Origin: Rhinopithecus roxellana
Lineage: Eukaryota; Chordata; Mammalia; Primates; Cercopithecidae
Direction of reading: 5' to 3'
DNA: 64,000 nucleotides
Assembly (NCBI RefSeq): GCF_007565055.1
Contig: NC_044557.1
Coordinates: forward strand, 137,497,493-137,561,492
Notes under the pieces: generated by a model
Told to the model about the DNA's origin: nothing
Database searches by the model: none
The model's input: the letters and a program-made list of their open reading frames with translations, nothing else
Translations under genes and position numbers: made by a program
Shown here: positions 18,271 to 32,403 of the stretch, one piece after another
Numbering within the stretch: the first letter of the stretch is position 1
How the letters are laid out: every line of letters starts with the position of its first letter

Positions 18271-21200
18271 ATGCTCTTTTTATATGGTAATGATAAAATC
18301 TGAATAAGAATAAACAAATATAAGACTGTCTGATTCCAACAAACAGAAAACCTCATGACCTTCTGAAGTACAGGCCTTTTTATTGATCTTGCCTGAGACA
18401 ATGAAAGACTTTTCAATGCAGCCTACTTAGCTCTGTATCGGTTCAGAAGAGGTTTCTGTAATTGTTGTTTCTATGGCCATTGTTTTGATTGATTTTTCAG
18501 AGGCAGCGTAATTCTTAGCTTCTATTACTACTGTCTATCCTTATTTTATCTGATTCTCCCACATTACTTTCGTCTCTTTGCCTTCCTCTGCATTCTGAGA
18601 CAATACCACAAGTCTGGGCTTTGTATCAGTTCTTCGATTTTCTGCGTAAGTCTTCTCCTTCACGTCTGTAACCCTCATTTTAATTTTGCATTTTACATTT
18701 CTTTTCCTCCTAAACTTCCTGACTTTACTGTCTTTTCAAGACAAGATCCTGAAAACCGTTTTTTCTTTTTTAAAGGGAAAGCAAATTTATTAGAGAAGTA
18801 AAGAAACAAAAGAATGGCTACTTCATAGGCAGAGCAACTGAACACCTTTAAAACCCATACTTACAATATGGAGACTGTTGCAGTGGTTTTTTTCAAGCAA
18901 ATTAGAAGAAATTATCTAATTTCAGGGTACTTTTATTTTATTTTTAATTTTATGTACGGCATGTGTAAGTTAACAATTTATTTCACCATCCCTTTCAGGT
19001 TTTGGAGATTGTGGAAGTTCATGTTCAATGTGACTATTGATTGACTCTCAATCTTTGATTCCTATTTTCTTGTGAATTTCTATATATTTCTGTACAGACT
19101 TCTTCACTTGTTGTGAGAAAAAAAAGTGGGATAACCTGGATCACAGACCACAGTTTTCTCTTCAGATCGCCAGAGAATCCTAATGTAATGACCAATGATT
19201 GCTTGTGAAATTATAATAATTATTGTTTACTACAGTCACAAGCATTAAGATTACTAAAAATAACGGCAGCAACGGCCCTCACCCCTATTCCCAAATGAAA
19301 GGCACATTTAATTTTTTTACCAACAAAAATCACAAGGATATTATTTTTGAAAGACAGTAGTGTTTCAGATGTCAGGTGACAATTCTTCCGACTGTGCTAT
19401 TATAAATGTGTTCATTTTCATTAAAATATGTGAACCATCTTACCAACATCAGTGGGTACAGCATATTTGCATGATGGAAATAATAGTTATGCAAACAGAA
19501 ATTGTATCTTTCAGTGTTTAAAAGTGATTTTGGGTTCAGAATTTTGGATAAAAAGAAATTTGACAATGTGCTCGACGTGTGGTGTTTTGAATATTCTTGC
19601 CATTAATGAGATAAATACCAGATAAATATTAAAATGTATCTTTAATCTTGAGGTCTTTATGATTAAGGGCAAAAGTAAGGAACATATGCTAAATATGTTG
19701 AACAGCTTTAACTCTTACTGAGTTAAAGAAATCTGGGTGAAAGATATGCTGGTAACTACTAGAGATACATATTTAAACATAAACATTCTCTCAAATAAAG
19801 AAAGATTACTAATTGTGAAAGTATGTATTTTTAACCCAATGCCAAAAATTGCCTGGGGTTTATTGCATTGCATTATCTTAAAGAACATCTTTAAATAGAA
19901 CAGTACATTATTTTTTCTTGTAGAGTCACAAATGTTATCAACCTAAATAAAATGTTTTCAATAACTCTTGTAGGCAGCCTATGATAATTGCACATTACCA
20001 CATTGGAATTTTCATTTCTAAATATATCACACAAAAGCAATCTATACAAAATAACTTACTAGGAAATCTTTCATACATGCAATCCCCACAAACATATATA
20101 CATATGTCTTCTACACGTTTATATGATGAGTTAAATAATTCTGTGAATTAAATAAGTTTTAAACTAAGTAAGTTTCAGTTGGATTTGTTCTTTTGAGATG
20201 AAAATGATAAAAGTGATGTAGAGAGATTTAAAATGCTAAATATATTAATCTCAATGGTATCGCATCTTATAGTCAATTGTTGGGTGCCTGTCTTAGCACA
20301 AAATTTTGTCCTTTATAGAAAGATGTTAGGAACCTCTAAAAGTGACTTTCCATTTTATTATTATATTGTCTTCTGGAAGGAATTAATAGGATGATGAGGT
20401 TGGAGACAGTTTAAGGAGGGAAAAGGAGCTTTTCTTGGCAGAGGCCCTCAGTCCTGTGATTCTAAACATCTTGAAGAAAGAGCCTTCAGCCTCAAGTGTT
20501 TTATTTTAGGTTCTTCCATAGACGGTCTATGGAACTTTTCCAATCCTGTTCGTGAATTTTGAAAATCAGTTTCCTTAGAGGCCTTTCTTAAAGGTAACTG
20601 ATGATTTCATGGAAAAGATAATTCTTTAACCCTTTAAGAAATTAGCAGAGTATTAGTAGTAGTAGTTTTTTAAAGAGTGCTTGTGCTTTGAATGAGAGCG
20701 TGTGAGCTTAGAAAGGAGGCAGAAAGGACAATGGATATGCTTATTGAGGTAAATCTGGGAGTCTTTCAAATGAAAGTTCTGTACTTTATAAATTTTCCTA
20801 GGAACCTCCAGGCTCCATCTAAAACCCTGGCATTATGGGCTTAAAAATAATCACACATAACACATCACACAAAGCTGGGTTGAGCTAAGAAGTTGAAGCT
20901 CAAGAAATTGTTGGCAAAAACACTTGTCATGGTCAATGTCTTAGTAATGTAAATTTTGATAAAGGTAATTATTTTAGAATCATACAATTGTTCTATATTA
21001 TTAAATGCCTGTGGAGTGTGGATCAGAATGCTTTCAGAACTCTGGAAGTTCTTGTGATGTAGATACACTCTTTTGTTTTTTCAATGTTCGTTTGTTTGAA
21101 GGAGAGATTGGCACTCTGGTGTCATCTTGTTCTTCATTTAACAGAATGCAGCAAGGACAAGAAAATTCATAATTTTCATCTCAGTTTGTCCATTTGCCCA

Positions 21201-23218
21201 TTTGGACTTTTACTGGCCATGTGTTTAATGCTATTACATTTGCACTTTTGGAGCCAAAGTTCTTATCAAATTTCTTGATATAATTCTAACATTCAGAATC
21301 AGAATGCCCACACTTAATTTGTAGAATAAATGAAAGATGGATAGATTTGTCAGCTTATATGTCACATTTTATTGTAACTGACATTGGACAATTTTGAAGC
21401 TAGAAGAATGACAGAAGAAGACGTGATTAGGCCTTCATAAGACGTGATCCGTATTGCTTCTCCCATTTCTTATGACAGTTTGCCATCTAATCTTTGTTCA
21501 GACTGCTACTTTGGCCACTTGAGTTAGTTCTAATAGCATGTTAAAACTCATATAAAAAAATAGCGTGAAACACCATCTCGTTTATTGAGCTATGTTTGCC
21601 AGCATAATAGTAACTTTGGGTATTTTACCCTTTTGAGTTAAATTAAAGCTAGCAAGTCTTATTTTGTATAATTACAATAAGATAAAGATCACAGTGTGTT
21701 TTACATTGTAGTGTGTGTGTGTATATCATGGAGGATAAATGTTTAAATGGAATTATGGGATGCACAAACATGGGAGGCACCGACCAGTCCATAATAACAG
21801 ATGACATTGTGATATAGAAAATGTGTGTATATTTAATGAAGATGTTTTAATTTAAAGTCAATATCTCACTCCCTTGCAAATCTCTACTCACAGTACATTT
21901 CATAACTGCACAGAAGGACTGAGTAACAAACAAACTTATAGACACATGCTAATCTATTTTTAATTTGAATTGCTACATGGAAGATTTGCAATTGTATTAT
22001 ACATAGAATAAGGGATCCATGCAACAACTAAATTTAGTCACCTCTGTATGGAATGCAGACATGAATAAACTATTGGGATTGAAGACGTTTACACAGAAAA
22101 TAAAATCGGTATCAAGAGTCTGATTATTAATTTTGCTCCGCCACGGGTAGTGGTCTGCCCTGTTTCTAAGTGAACGCTACTAGACTTCAGTTTTCTCATC
22201 CAGCAGAGAAGTTTATTTTCTAGAGATTTTGAATTCATAGTTCAAATCTTTACAAGCTATTAAAATTATTAAAATATAAAATAAGGAAAGATTTTTGAAA
22301 GTATAAAAATAAAATGAGATATAAACACAATTTCATCATCTCTTTCTTAAATTGTCTCATTTTTATAAATATGTAAGAGTAGCATTTAGTGCTTTCTGCT
22401 AGTCACAGGCTTCTCTAGGACTGCCCTGTGCCCAGCAGGCTGGGACGGGGAGGGAATAGAACAAGGGTGTCTCTACCTGTCTCTGCTGGGACCACTTAGA
22501 CAAAAGCTGAGGCTTTGTCAGTTTCATTGTTTACATAGCCAACAAATATTTGCTTTGAGGAAAGAGTTTCTTGGTTAAATAAGATATAGGAGTGACTGAG
22601 GAATGATTCCTTATGTCCTTTTTAGAATAATCTACTATTTTAGTAATCTATTACTCTCATGATCTTCAAAATATGGTAAAATTACCTCAAAAGAGTTATC
22701 ATCCTTTGAAACTTTTGTTTCAATCCATAAGCTGATTAACACATTTACATTTGCATGTACTATTTTTTTCTTACATAACTCAATATAATACTATTATTGT
22801 ATTATTTCTTTTGTAACTTTGCTTTAATAATTAGTATTTAATCAATTTATGCATTGGCCTTAGAATGTGACAAAGCAACTCCAAGTCAACTGCCTAGCAC
22901 ATACTGTTACACCAACTCTGCCTCATTCCATGAATGAACTAAAATTCTGAAAAATAATTTTAAAACTTTTTTTGGGCTGTTGAGGCATGTTAAAATTTCA
23001 AAACTAATATTTTCATTATTCTAAATAAAAATGAAATTTTAGATATAATATACAATTTAAAATAACCTATAGTTATTCTCTGAGAAAAATAATGGCATTA
23101 GTTGTTTCTGTAACTTAAACTTTTAAGTAAGGTACCAAAGAAGAAGGCAAAAGAAGTTCAGAAGTAAATTAACACAGATAAAATCTGAAAATTATGAATT
23201 ATAAAACAAACAAGCATT
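18271..23218. other. About 5 kb of AT-rich sequence with no named feature
   Basis: I find no coding exon, RNA gene or confident mobile element. A MIR-like patch may lie at about 22130-22215 (ttctaagtgaacgc, cagttttctcatcc). A small GT run lies near 21710. Confidence 0.4.
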
Positions 23219-23219
23219 C

Positions 23220-23257
<38 letters not shown>
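23219..23257. repeat. (ATT)n microsatellite, decayed L1 tail
   Basis: About 13 TTA units on the poly(T) side of the minus-strand L1 3' end, derived from its TAATAATAA tail. Confidence 0.9.
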
Positions 23258-23258
<1 letters not shown>

Positions 23259-23383
23259 CGTTAAGTTCTAGGGTACATGTGCATAACTTGCAGGTTTGTT
23301 ACATATGTATACTTATGGCATGTTGGTGTGCTGCACCCATCGACTCGTCAGCACCCATCAATTCATCATTTATATCATGTATT
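23258..23383 (-). mobile_element. 5'-truncated L1 3' end, same subfamily as the full-length L1
   Basis: Reverse-complement L1 3' UTR, about 125 bp, with the same 18-bp tandem duplication (23333-23368) as the full-length copy. It is therefore lineage-specific and relatively young. Confidence 0.9.
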
Positions 23384-23769
23384 CTGATTGGAAAAAAGTC
23401 TGCTTATATGGAAAGACACAGAATAAAAATATACCCCTGACATATGAATAAGACAAAGGGAAGAAAAAACCATGATATTAGAATTTATAAAGCAAATATA
23501 TTCATAATTATAGAAGATATTAAAGAATTATAAAGATCATTATGCCAGCCTCATGTCAATAATGTACATTCAGATAAAATGCATGTACCATAGAACAATA
23601 GTAAATTATTAAAAGTTATTTTAATAAAAGAAAAAAACCTGTACAAATCAATATCTACGGGAAATTTTTAATGAATGATTTATCATTAACATGGATGTTA
23701 AGATGAAGTGGTTCTTTCTAACATTTTTGTGTTAGTTAAAATATTGCAGATGAATAAAAAGGCAGAATG

Positions 23770-24115
23770 CCCTAATTTCTTTGATAAGTTTATTCCAAAT
23801 CCTAATGAAGAAGGCATGAACAAAGAACAAACCAAGAACCTAAATATCTAGAGATAAACTATGGAAGTTGGAGAAGTCATTTATCAAGAAAATTATAAAA
23901 CAATGAGAGACATTAACAAAGGTCTAAGTAAATGGCCACGTACACCTTGCATATGGATTGGAAGACTCAATATTGTAACGATGTCAACTCTATCCAAATG
24001 CATATATAAACCTCTCATTGGTGTGGAATGGACAAGTTGATTCTCAATAGGGAAATGCAAAGGTCCTTTAGTAGCCAAGGCACTTCTTAAGAAAGAAAAA
24101 ACATTATACAAATTT
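23770..24115 (+). mobile_element. Ancient L1M ORF2 fragment
   Basis: tggattggaagactcaatat with surrounding words such as ataaacctctcattgg follows L1 ORF2 downstream of the RT domain. Frame is destroyed. Confidence 0.7.
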
Positions 24116-25900
24116 TTATATGATAACTTAAATGTGTAGTTGAGAAGGGAAGAAATATCTCAAACTTACTATGTATGTATCAGTTTGTATGAGGTATGGA
24201 CCTACTGAACAGTATCATTCAGGTTTAACATCTTCACCACTTTCATCATTATCAAATGAGCCTTGCCTGAAATCAGAAACACTACTTACTTTCATTAGTT
24301 GGAGAAGTTGACATGAATGGAGGTATCTCAAGAACCCTAAACTGTGTCATTAGAAAGCAATAGGAAACATGGTTCCCTTCTTTTAGGAGTTATACCAAAA
24401 ATTCTGAGTATAAGGGGCCCAAAATTATGTAATTCTCAATTATTTCCTTGCGAGTCTTGATTTAAGCTAGTGCACTATGGAGAGACATACCTGTTTCTCA
24501 GATAGCCTTTTACTTATAAATTATCCCAAGGCATGGACTTTATTAGAATTCAATGATCAAAACTTTAAGTAAGGTACAACCAATTAATGAATTTCTGGGG
24601 GAAATTCAGGCCTGAAGTAATTAAAATATCTCAGTAAGGCTATTATTTTAGTTATTTCCATTAAAAGAAATGTATGGTTATTCATGTTAATTGGACCCCA
24701 GAAAATTAGCTACAACCGAAGATTGTCCAAGGAAACTTTAAAATAATATGACATCAAAGACATTTTGCATTTTCTGTCAGTTACTAGCACGATTCTCCAG
24801 CAGTCATATTCACCCAAATCACAATGTAGTACAGATGCAGTTGAAATAAAGAAAAAGTGGCAATGTAAAAATAGATCATTGTACTCCTGTACATGACTAT
24901 TTCTTATAAAAAGATTTTATTTTGTTTTGATGCCTTTCAAAATCTTAGTATTTGAAGAATTAATTTTTATTTAAAGTAAATTTTATTTTTTTAGCATAAA
25001 GCAATGACATTTTCATGAACCTTATCCACAGTGAAATTCCTTCTCATTAGTTTTATTTTCATAAATATACAAATACAGATTTATAAGCATAACTGATCAG
25101 GGCATTTATTTGTATATATTTGCATATTTGTAGTGTAGCGTCATTTACTACTTCAAATGGCATATACTCATTGTATATGTAGTATTCATTTTACCAAATC
25201 ATATTTTCGCAATTTAATTTATATTTTATTTGTTTATTCAGTACTTCTTAACACATGCATACTCACTTGAGTCTCATAAACTTTTTAAAAATGGGCATCT
25301 ACTTTGATCCAGTCTCATAAAGTCATATAAAGCCCTCCCAAAGACATACCTTCGTCCCCATTAATATTATTTTAGGTGTGGCAGTGTCAAAGCAGTTCTA
25401 ACATAATACTCAGTCTGCAGTGTCAAGCAGTTCTAATAGAGTAATGCTCAGTCAGCTCACCAATAAATTAGCTTTTCTCTAGGTCTTGTCTGTGATATTT
25501 TAGTTTCCATAATCAGATTTCTGACTAGCTCTTGAGCTCAAATTCCAGTCTTCCAGTAAACAGATGCTATCTTATACTTCAGTGCATAGGGCCCTGTCTG
25601 AGAAAATTGTGATTTAAAGTAGTCTACCCATTTGGTCCCATAAATAATAGAACTTCTAAAGAAATGCCAGTATTATAGCATGCAAATAATATTTCCCAGA
25701 TTGTTAGAGATGGGACAAAATGAACTTTTCAGACTATGTGCCTTATTTTTGATTTCTGGAAACATCATTGCTATCATCACATTACTATTCATTGGAAAGC
25801 ACTTGTTAGAGTAATTAGACTTACAATATGAAGCTGGGATATAAGATGGTAACTTGGCTAACTTGTCAAAGAGTCAAGTAAAGAGCCAAGACAATAAACA
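24116..25900. other. Unassigned AT-rich sequence with a short tandem duplication
   Basis: No gene. An imperfect two-copy repeat lies at 25381-25455 (gcagtgtcaaagcagttcta / gcagtgtcaagcagttctaa). Confidence 0.4.
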
Positions 25901-25926
25901 ACAAACAAACAAACAAACAAACAAAA
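25901..25926. repeat. (CAAA)n microsatellite
   Basis: Six tandem acaa units. Confidence 0.9.
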
Positions 25927-26513
25927 GGGAAATAGAAGAAAGAAAGGGGTGGGAGAAAACTGGAGTGTGCATTTTCTAAAAAACCCGAGATACTTAATTT
26001 TTACTATATATAATTTCAAATACTAGAAAATGCTGTCATATATAATGACAACAACAAAGCACACTGCGTTGGTGATTTTGCTAGCTATGTAACCCAGATG
26101 CAATATTTATATTTCATTTTGAGTCATTTTTCCATAAGTTTTAATGTATCCAGTATTTTTCAGAATTAATTCTATGCTTTCACATTTCCAAATAAAATAT
26201 ATGGCATTGAGCTCCAATGGCTACCGACATATAAAAAGGAAAACAACTACATATTAAGTGCCTCCTCATGGGTAAACACAAGGCCAGTTATAAAGTACGC
26301 AGCCAAAAATTAAACATGAATCTGAGCAATTCTCTAGCCTCAAATAGCAGTTTACAAAAACAGGGAAATCAGAGGAACATGTTAAACAGTACCATGGTAT
26401 TGCAATCAGCAAAATCCAGGAAGAAAAAGTGTATAAGACAAAAATTTAGGTTATTTTCAACGATGTGTGAAGGAAAAGGGATAGAAGAAGAACTTTTGGA
26501 CTAAAAGAATCTT

Positions 26514-26602
26514 AACATGGCACAAGTATACATATGTAACAAACCTGCATGTTGTGCACATGTACCCTAGAACTTAAAGTATAATAATAATTAAAAAAAA
26601 AA
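26514..26602 (+). mobile_element. 5'-truncated L1 3' end
   Basis: aacatggcacaagtatacat to the acttaaagtataataat tail. Both flanks look like one older interspersed repeat (see also the A24 run at 26656-26679), so this is a short L1 end nested in it. Confidence 0.85.
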
Positions 26603-26655
26603 TCAATCAACTGCCATGTGTAGATCTTATTTGGATGCTGATTTAAATAAATACC

Positions 26656-26679
26656 AAAAAAAAAAAAAAAAAAAAAAAA
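26656..26679. repeat. A24 run
   Basis: Homopolymer following taaataaatacc, most likely inside the older repeat that surrounds the L1 end. Confidence 0.8.
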
Positions 26680-29600
26680 CCACACACAGGAAACTATAGG
26701 ATGGTTTATACACTTACTATTTTTATGATATTAAGGATATTTATTTTTTCAACTTTGATCATTGCATCCCAGTAATTCAAAGAAGAGAGCTTATCTTTTA
26801 GAGATGTATGCAATGTCAATTTGTAAATACTAAAATGTTTACAAATACAATGACATGATATCTAGGGTTTACATCAAAATACATGGAAATTAGGACAAGT
26901 TGAAGAGGCTGTGTATGAAACAAGACTGACTCTATGTGTTAGTCGTCAAAACTTAGTCCTGAGTACCTAGAAGTTCACTATACTGCTCTGTACATTTTTG
27001 TGTATGTTCAGAATTCTTTATGTATCTTAAAAAGTTTTGGCAAGATAATTCTTTTCCCAAGTTGCTAAAACAAAACAAAATAACATAACATAATTTTTTC
27101 AAAATTGTGTTTCCCAGAATTTTAGCTTTTTGTATTTTCCAATTTTGTGAAGATTTTAAGGAAAAGCCTTTTTATTCCCTGTCACTTAAAAAGAATTTAT
27201 TGAGATAAAAGTCTCTTCAGATAATACATTTCTATTTGTCGTCAATTTTCAACATGCAGTGATAAAATAATTGAATTTTAAGGGACAGGCCTCTCTGCTG
27301 GGTTGAAAACTTATTTTAGATGTCAGATAATAAAATTCTTTAGGGATTTTAGGTGGCAATACCTTAGATAACCCAACTGTTGATATGACAAAAATGATCA
27401 AGATATAAATAAATTGTTCACAAACATTCTATTTTGTTTAATAAAATTTAGAATATTATCTTTTTCTGAAAATAAAAAAAATTTAAGTCACGCAGAATAA
27501 TAATGCTGGGTTTTACTGTCATCCATTTCTAGTAGTGTTTCTAACATCACGATGTTAGACATCATTAACTATGATTAATAGCAGTTCATTCTGAGTATAT
27601 TCTAACATAATATTCATTATGTTAACATCATCATTCATTACGAGTCTTGGTAATATTAAAATGGTAATTCTTACACACAATTCACTGATGTAGACAGAGT
27701 TTGATTAATAGGAATCACTAATTTTTTACTTTAGTATTTTATTTAGAATTTCCTAGCTGATATGGAAACAGAAGTCCCTGAATCAACAGAAATGTAATAA
27801 TATTAAAATTAGGGTATTATAAGATTAATGTCGTGCCAATATTACCTTCCTTGCAAATTCTGATAACGTATTCAATATAACAAAAAAGGTGCATGTTAAA
27901 TTTTAATTACTTATACTAAAATGTCTTCACTCTCTACATCATGTTGACAATTTAAATCTCCCCAGTATAAATGTTCAAGACCTTTGCCCTGTTAGGAACC
28001 AACTAACTGAGTAAATGCAAGTGATTTTAAATTAAAGATGACTGTGCAATTACTTTAGGGAAGAAAAAATTAGCTTATCCATTAGTGTTATATGTTGCTA
28101 TAAGGAAAGCCATGCTGTCTGTTCATTCAATTAACTCCCAACCTTGAAGGCAACCAATCGTTTCATTTGTAACCTTGTTGATTAAGCAGCTCTGAATTTT
28201 TAAAAAGCTATGCCTTTTGAGAATATAACCTCGGTCATAGGTTTCTCTTGGATTGCTTGAGTCTGTTTGGTACATTAGCTAATTGTCAGAAAAGATAAAT
28301 GATGTACTTAATAGGTTTTGATCAAACTCTATGAAAAAGTTTATAAGGAAAACATAAAAATATTTTTTTCTAATCAATGTAACTGTAAACATACATAAAA
28401 TTATTCCAAAGTGCAATGATAATCTTATGATATGCTTAAATTATTTAATAAAATAATAGAGGTAGAAACAAAAGTAAAATTGCAAACCCCAAAACTTTAT
28501 CATCTGCTTTAAATTCAACAAATATTTTCACTTTGAACAATGTAGCAGAAATCATCTTTCCAAAAAATTATGTGACAGAGCATTACAATGATCAATTATT
28601 GTTAATATGTCATATTTCCGTGAGAAAGCATTACATATTTTTGGATGAATATAGTTTCAATCAATGTCAGACAGTGACACTGAGCATCTCAACTTCTTTT
28701 ATGTGTATTTAGTCACAGACATTTTTTTTCCTTCTATAACTTCATTTCATGAATTTATTGTGACGATATTTTTAGAAAGACTTTAACGTGCAAAATACTA
28801 GCATAATAATACGCATTGTAGATTGTTATATATGATACAAAGTATAAAGGAGAAGGAAAAGAGTTTTACCTGGTTAATCACATGTGTTGTTCTAAAGCAG
28901 AGTAGAGCAGATGAACTCACTGCCAATGTCTTGTCTGATAATCATGGGTGAGCTCAGCAGCAATTTCAAGGGGTGGGACTTGTTCTCAGTAATGAATTCC
29001 CAAGGGACTATTTCCAATCAGAGAATGGGATTCCAGACAATGAAACCATTCTCCATTTGTTGACCCTAGTTTTGTGTTTACAATCAGCTGTGGGTGTATT
29101 CATGCCTCAGGGAAGGAACTGCCATGTATTTCACTGAGGTTTATGGTATGAAGAATATTTTGAAACAAGGATTACATGAAAACAAGATTGATCTTTAATT
29201 GCTTTGAAGTTTTTCCACCATGTGTTTATTCCTTTTAATTTTTTCCCCCGATTCGATGAAAATCAGAAAAAGGCTTAACTCTAAGCAGTACAGTCCCCTA
29301 CCTGATGAAACAGGGAAGTCCTCTGAAGGAAGATGGATAATAGAGCCTCTGCCTTGGAAATCTGGATGATGGGAGTGGAGCTCACAATTCTTGGAGTCAC
29401 TTTATTGAATGCAGGACAGACAGTGTTACCTATTAGCCATCTCTTTATCTTATGGTTATCCCTGCATTGTATTTTCCCCCAAATTGTATATAAACTCGTA
29501 CATTTCATCTCTGTATTACAAATCAGATAGTTTTGTTTGATTATTTGTCTAAAACTTACATTTTCCAGAAGGATATTTTTCCTCTAAACACTTCTCCTTA

Positions 29601-29744
29601 CTTGTTTGGACACATTCCTCACTCAATTCTGTCCATCTGTGTTAAGTGTATAACTAAAATACAACAACTTTGCACCACTATGAACACCACTGCCTTAGCA
29701 TAACAGATCTGCAGCTCATCCTCCTAATCAACCTCCGATCCTCT
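26680..29744. other. Unassigned AT-rich sequence with small palindromes
   Basis: No gene. Two short inverted repeats lie close together: ctaacatc/gatgttag at about 27541-27558, and taacataat/attatgtta at about 27602-27623. Confidence 0.4.
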
Positions 29745-30365
29745 TCACCACTGCCCTGTAGTCCATACTACATAAGGCAGCCTGGCTGATTCTATTAAAA
29801 CACAAGTCAGCTCATGTCATTATTCCAATCTTCCAATAAGATCCATCCTCAAAGTGATCTCAAAAATTCCCTAATAACCTAATGCAGAATTATAATTCCC
29901 TACTATAGCTGGCCCCTCACCGCAGCTCTCTAACTTTAATTAACACTTACTTCTCCTCCCTCCACTTAACTCCACGGTCTCTGCGCTCCAGGTACATGGG
30001 TCCTCCTGCCATTCCTCAAGGTTGTCAAGGGCACTCCTGCCTCAGAAAGTTGGACCTGCAGATTACTTTCCTGAAATACTCTTCTGTGAATGGATTTCTC
30101 TGCATTTAGATCTCCGTTCAAATGTCAGCTCAACTGTGGGATCTTCACTACTTGTAGAAATAACAGATGTCCTCTTTACCACACTCTCCTTACTTTGCTT
30201 TATGTTGTTACAGCATTTATTTATCTAAGTGTTTATTTGCTTATTATTTATCTCACCAATAGTATGGAAACTCCATGAGAAAGGAGACTTTATTTGCTGA
30301 TTTACCTTAACACCCAGGACAGGGCTTTGTGATGAATAGGTATTCAATAAATATTTTTTAAATTA
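29745..30365 (+). mobile_element. L2 LINE 3' end
   Basis: Follows the L2 3' ORF and UTR order and ends with tatggaaactccatgagaaa, aacacccaggacagggcttt and gtattcaataaatatt, the classic L2 3' terminus. Confidence 0.85.
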
Positions 30366-30429
30366 ATGACTAATTAAGCTTAAGCTTTGCTTTCCTTCCC
30401 CATTTTATAGACTATTCTAACCAACAGAA

Positions 30430-30579
30430 TCTAATGGAATAGAAGTATCAGTCTAATGGAAAGAAGTATCAGTCCAATCTAATGGAAAAGAAGTATTAGT
30501 CTATCTAATGGATAGAAGTATCAGCCTATCTAATGGATGGAAGTATCAGTCTGTCTAATGGAAAAGAAGCATCAGTCTA
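30430..30579 (+). repeat. Six-copy minisatellite, 22-26-bp unit
   Basis: Unit approximates tctaatggaaagaagtatca plus gtcta. Copies start at 30430, 30452, 30478, 30504, 30529 and 30554, with substitutions and 1-4-bp length changes. Confidence 0.9.
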
Positions 30580-31159
30580 TTCTAACAATGGCTTATTGAC
30601 TACATTAATTAACATAATTAATTTTAAATTCTAAAGCTTGAAGATCTCTAACATTCTCCATGATTAACTGTCTATTACTATCCTAGAATGCATTGACCTT
30701 ACGGGCATTTTTTTTCTTGATCTCCATTTATATCCATTCAATTGGCTTAATTACCCTTATTATAAGAAAATATACTCTGCATAAAAACTAGTTTACTTCC
30801 TCAAATAATCTCTTAGAAGTTTCTGAAAGACTCTGAATTACCCTCTGTTTTCTTCCTTAAAATATGCCAAACTTTCTCTGAAGCACTAATTTCCTACAGG
30901 TCTTAATTTGTATCTCTTTCGCTATAAAATTTTATCTCCCTGTTCATTTCAACAAAACTTCTGCATCTCTATTAAAAGCAAAAGACTTAAATGAAGTGTC
31001 AGTTTAATGAAATGACAGGCACAAAAAACTCTTTGCCTCTGGTTGAAAGCAAGCCTTCGCTTTTCAATTCCATATCTAGTTAAAGCCGATGGTTATTTCC
31101 AGGTGATGGGAGGGAAAATGGTAAAACCAATGTATAACTCATTTTTCCAAGACCTCTAT
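30580..31159. other. Unassigned sequence
   Basis: No gene or named repeat seen. Confidence 0.4.
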
Positions 31160-32005
31160 CTTTTTAAGTTCTGAGACACATGAGCAGAACGTGCGGGTTT
31201 GTTACATAGCTAAACATGTGCCATGGTAGTTTGCTGCACCTATCAGCCCATCATTTAGGTTTTAAGTCCTGCATGCTTTAAGTATTTGTCCCAATACTCT
31301 CCCTCCCCTTGTTCCTTAGCCCCTGACAAGCCCCTGTGTGTGATGTTTCCCTCCTTATGTCCATGTGTTCTCATTGTTCAACTCCCACTTCTGAGTGAGA
31401 ACATGCGGTGTTTGGTTTTCTCATCCTGTGTTAGTTTGCTAGTAATGATGGCTTCCAACTTCATCCATGTCCCTGCAATGGACATGAACTCATTCTCTTT
31501 TGTTGCTGCGTAGTATTCCATGGTGTTTATGTGCCATGTTTTCTTTATCCAGTTTATCATTGATGGGCATTTGGGTTGGTTCCAAGTCTTTGCTATTGTA
31601 AGTAATGCTGCAATAAACATACATGTGCATGAGTCTTTATACTAGAATGATTTATAATCCTTTGGGTATATACCCAGTAACGGGATTGCTGGGTCAAATG
31701 ATATTGCTGGTTCTAGATCCTTGAGCAGTCACCACACTGTCTTCCACAATGATTGAACTAATTTACACCCCCACCCAGAATGTAAAAGCGTTCCTATTTC
31801 TAGACAGCCTCACTAGCATCTGTTGTTTCCTGACTTTTTAATACTTGCCATTCTAACTGGCATGAGATGGTATCACATTGTGGTTTTGATTTGCATTTCT
31901 CTAATGACCAGTGATCATGAGCTTTTTTTTACATGTTTGTTGGCCGTATAAATGTCTCCTTGTGAGAAGTCTCTGTTCCTATCCTTTGCCCACTTTTTGA
32001 CCTCT
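31160..32005 (-). mobile_element. 5'-truncated L1 (older L1PA/L1PB-type)
   Basis: Reverse-complement L1 3' UTR plus the ORF2 C-terminus. The minus frame at 31378-31620 reads MFIAALLTIAKTWNQPKCPS, ending ...FSLRSGS instead of ...GGN. Many mutations against the young copy show an older subfamily. Confidence 0.92.
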
Positions 32006-32338
32006 GTCAATTTTTAAAAGTTTTAAAGGTTCTGGGAAGTCATAGGTTTAAGATATGGGAAGCGATATGAGAGTTATTATGTTCAAATGCAGGGGATGTT
32101 GTATATACAGGATTGGGATAGTTTAAGAATGGCTGAAATGTTTAAATGTTTTATTAAGCTGACTTTTAAAAAGTAAACATATATATCTGCAAGTACATTG
32201 ACATAACTATAAACGCAGTAATCCAATCAAAGAGTGAACAGTACCAAGGTCCTAATTGTTTGAAAACAGTTCTCATTTGTTTTTGGTTGCATATTATTAG
32301 GATTCTAGCAAGATTAATCTGTTTGTCTCCATATCTGT

Positions 32339-32403
32339 ATTTATCCATCCATCCATCCATCCATCCATCCATCCATCCATCCATCCGGCTATCCATCATC
32401 CAT
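32339..32403. repeat. (ATCC)n microsatellite
   Basis: At least ten tandem atcc units with a ggct interruption near the end. Confidence 0.95.

Noticed and set aside
26514..26679. Second apparent L1 3' transduction: L1 3' end, A run, 53 bp with AATAAA, then A24.
   Set aside because: Sequence on both sides (ggactaaaagaatctt on the left; tcaactgccatgtgtagatc and gatattaaggatattta on the right) matches, in my recollection, one older interspersed repeat. No target duplication flanks the larger unit. The L1 end is more simply nested in that repeat.
32339..32403. Spaced repeats suggesting a CRISPR-like array.
   Set aside because: A simple (ATCC)n microsatellite in a primate genome, with no unique spacers.
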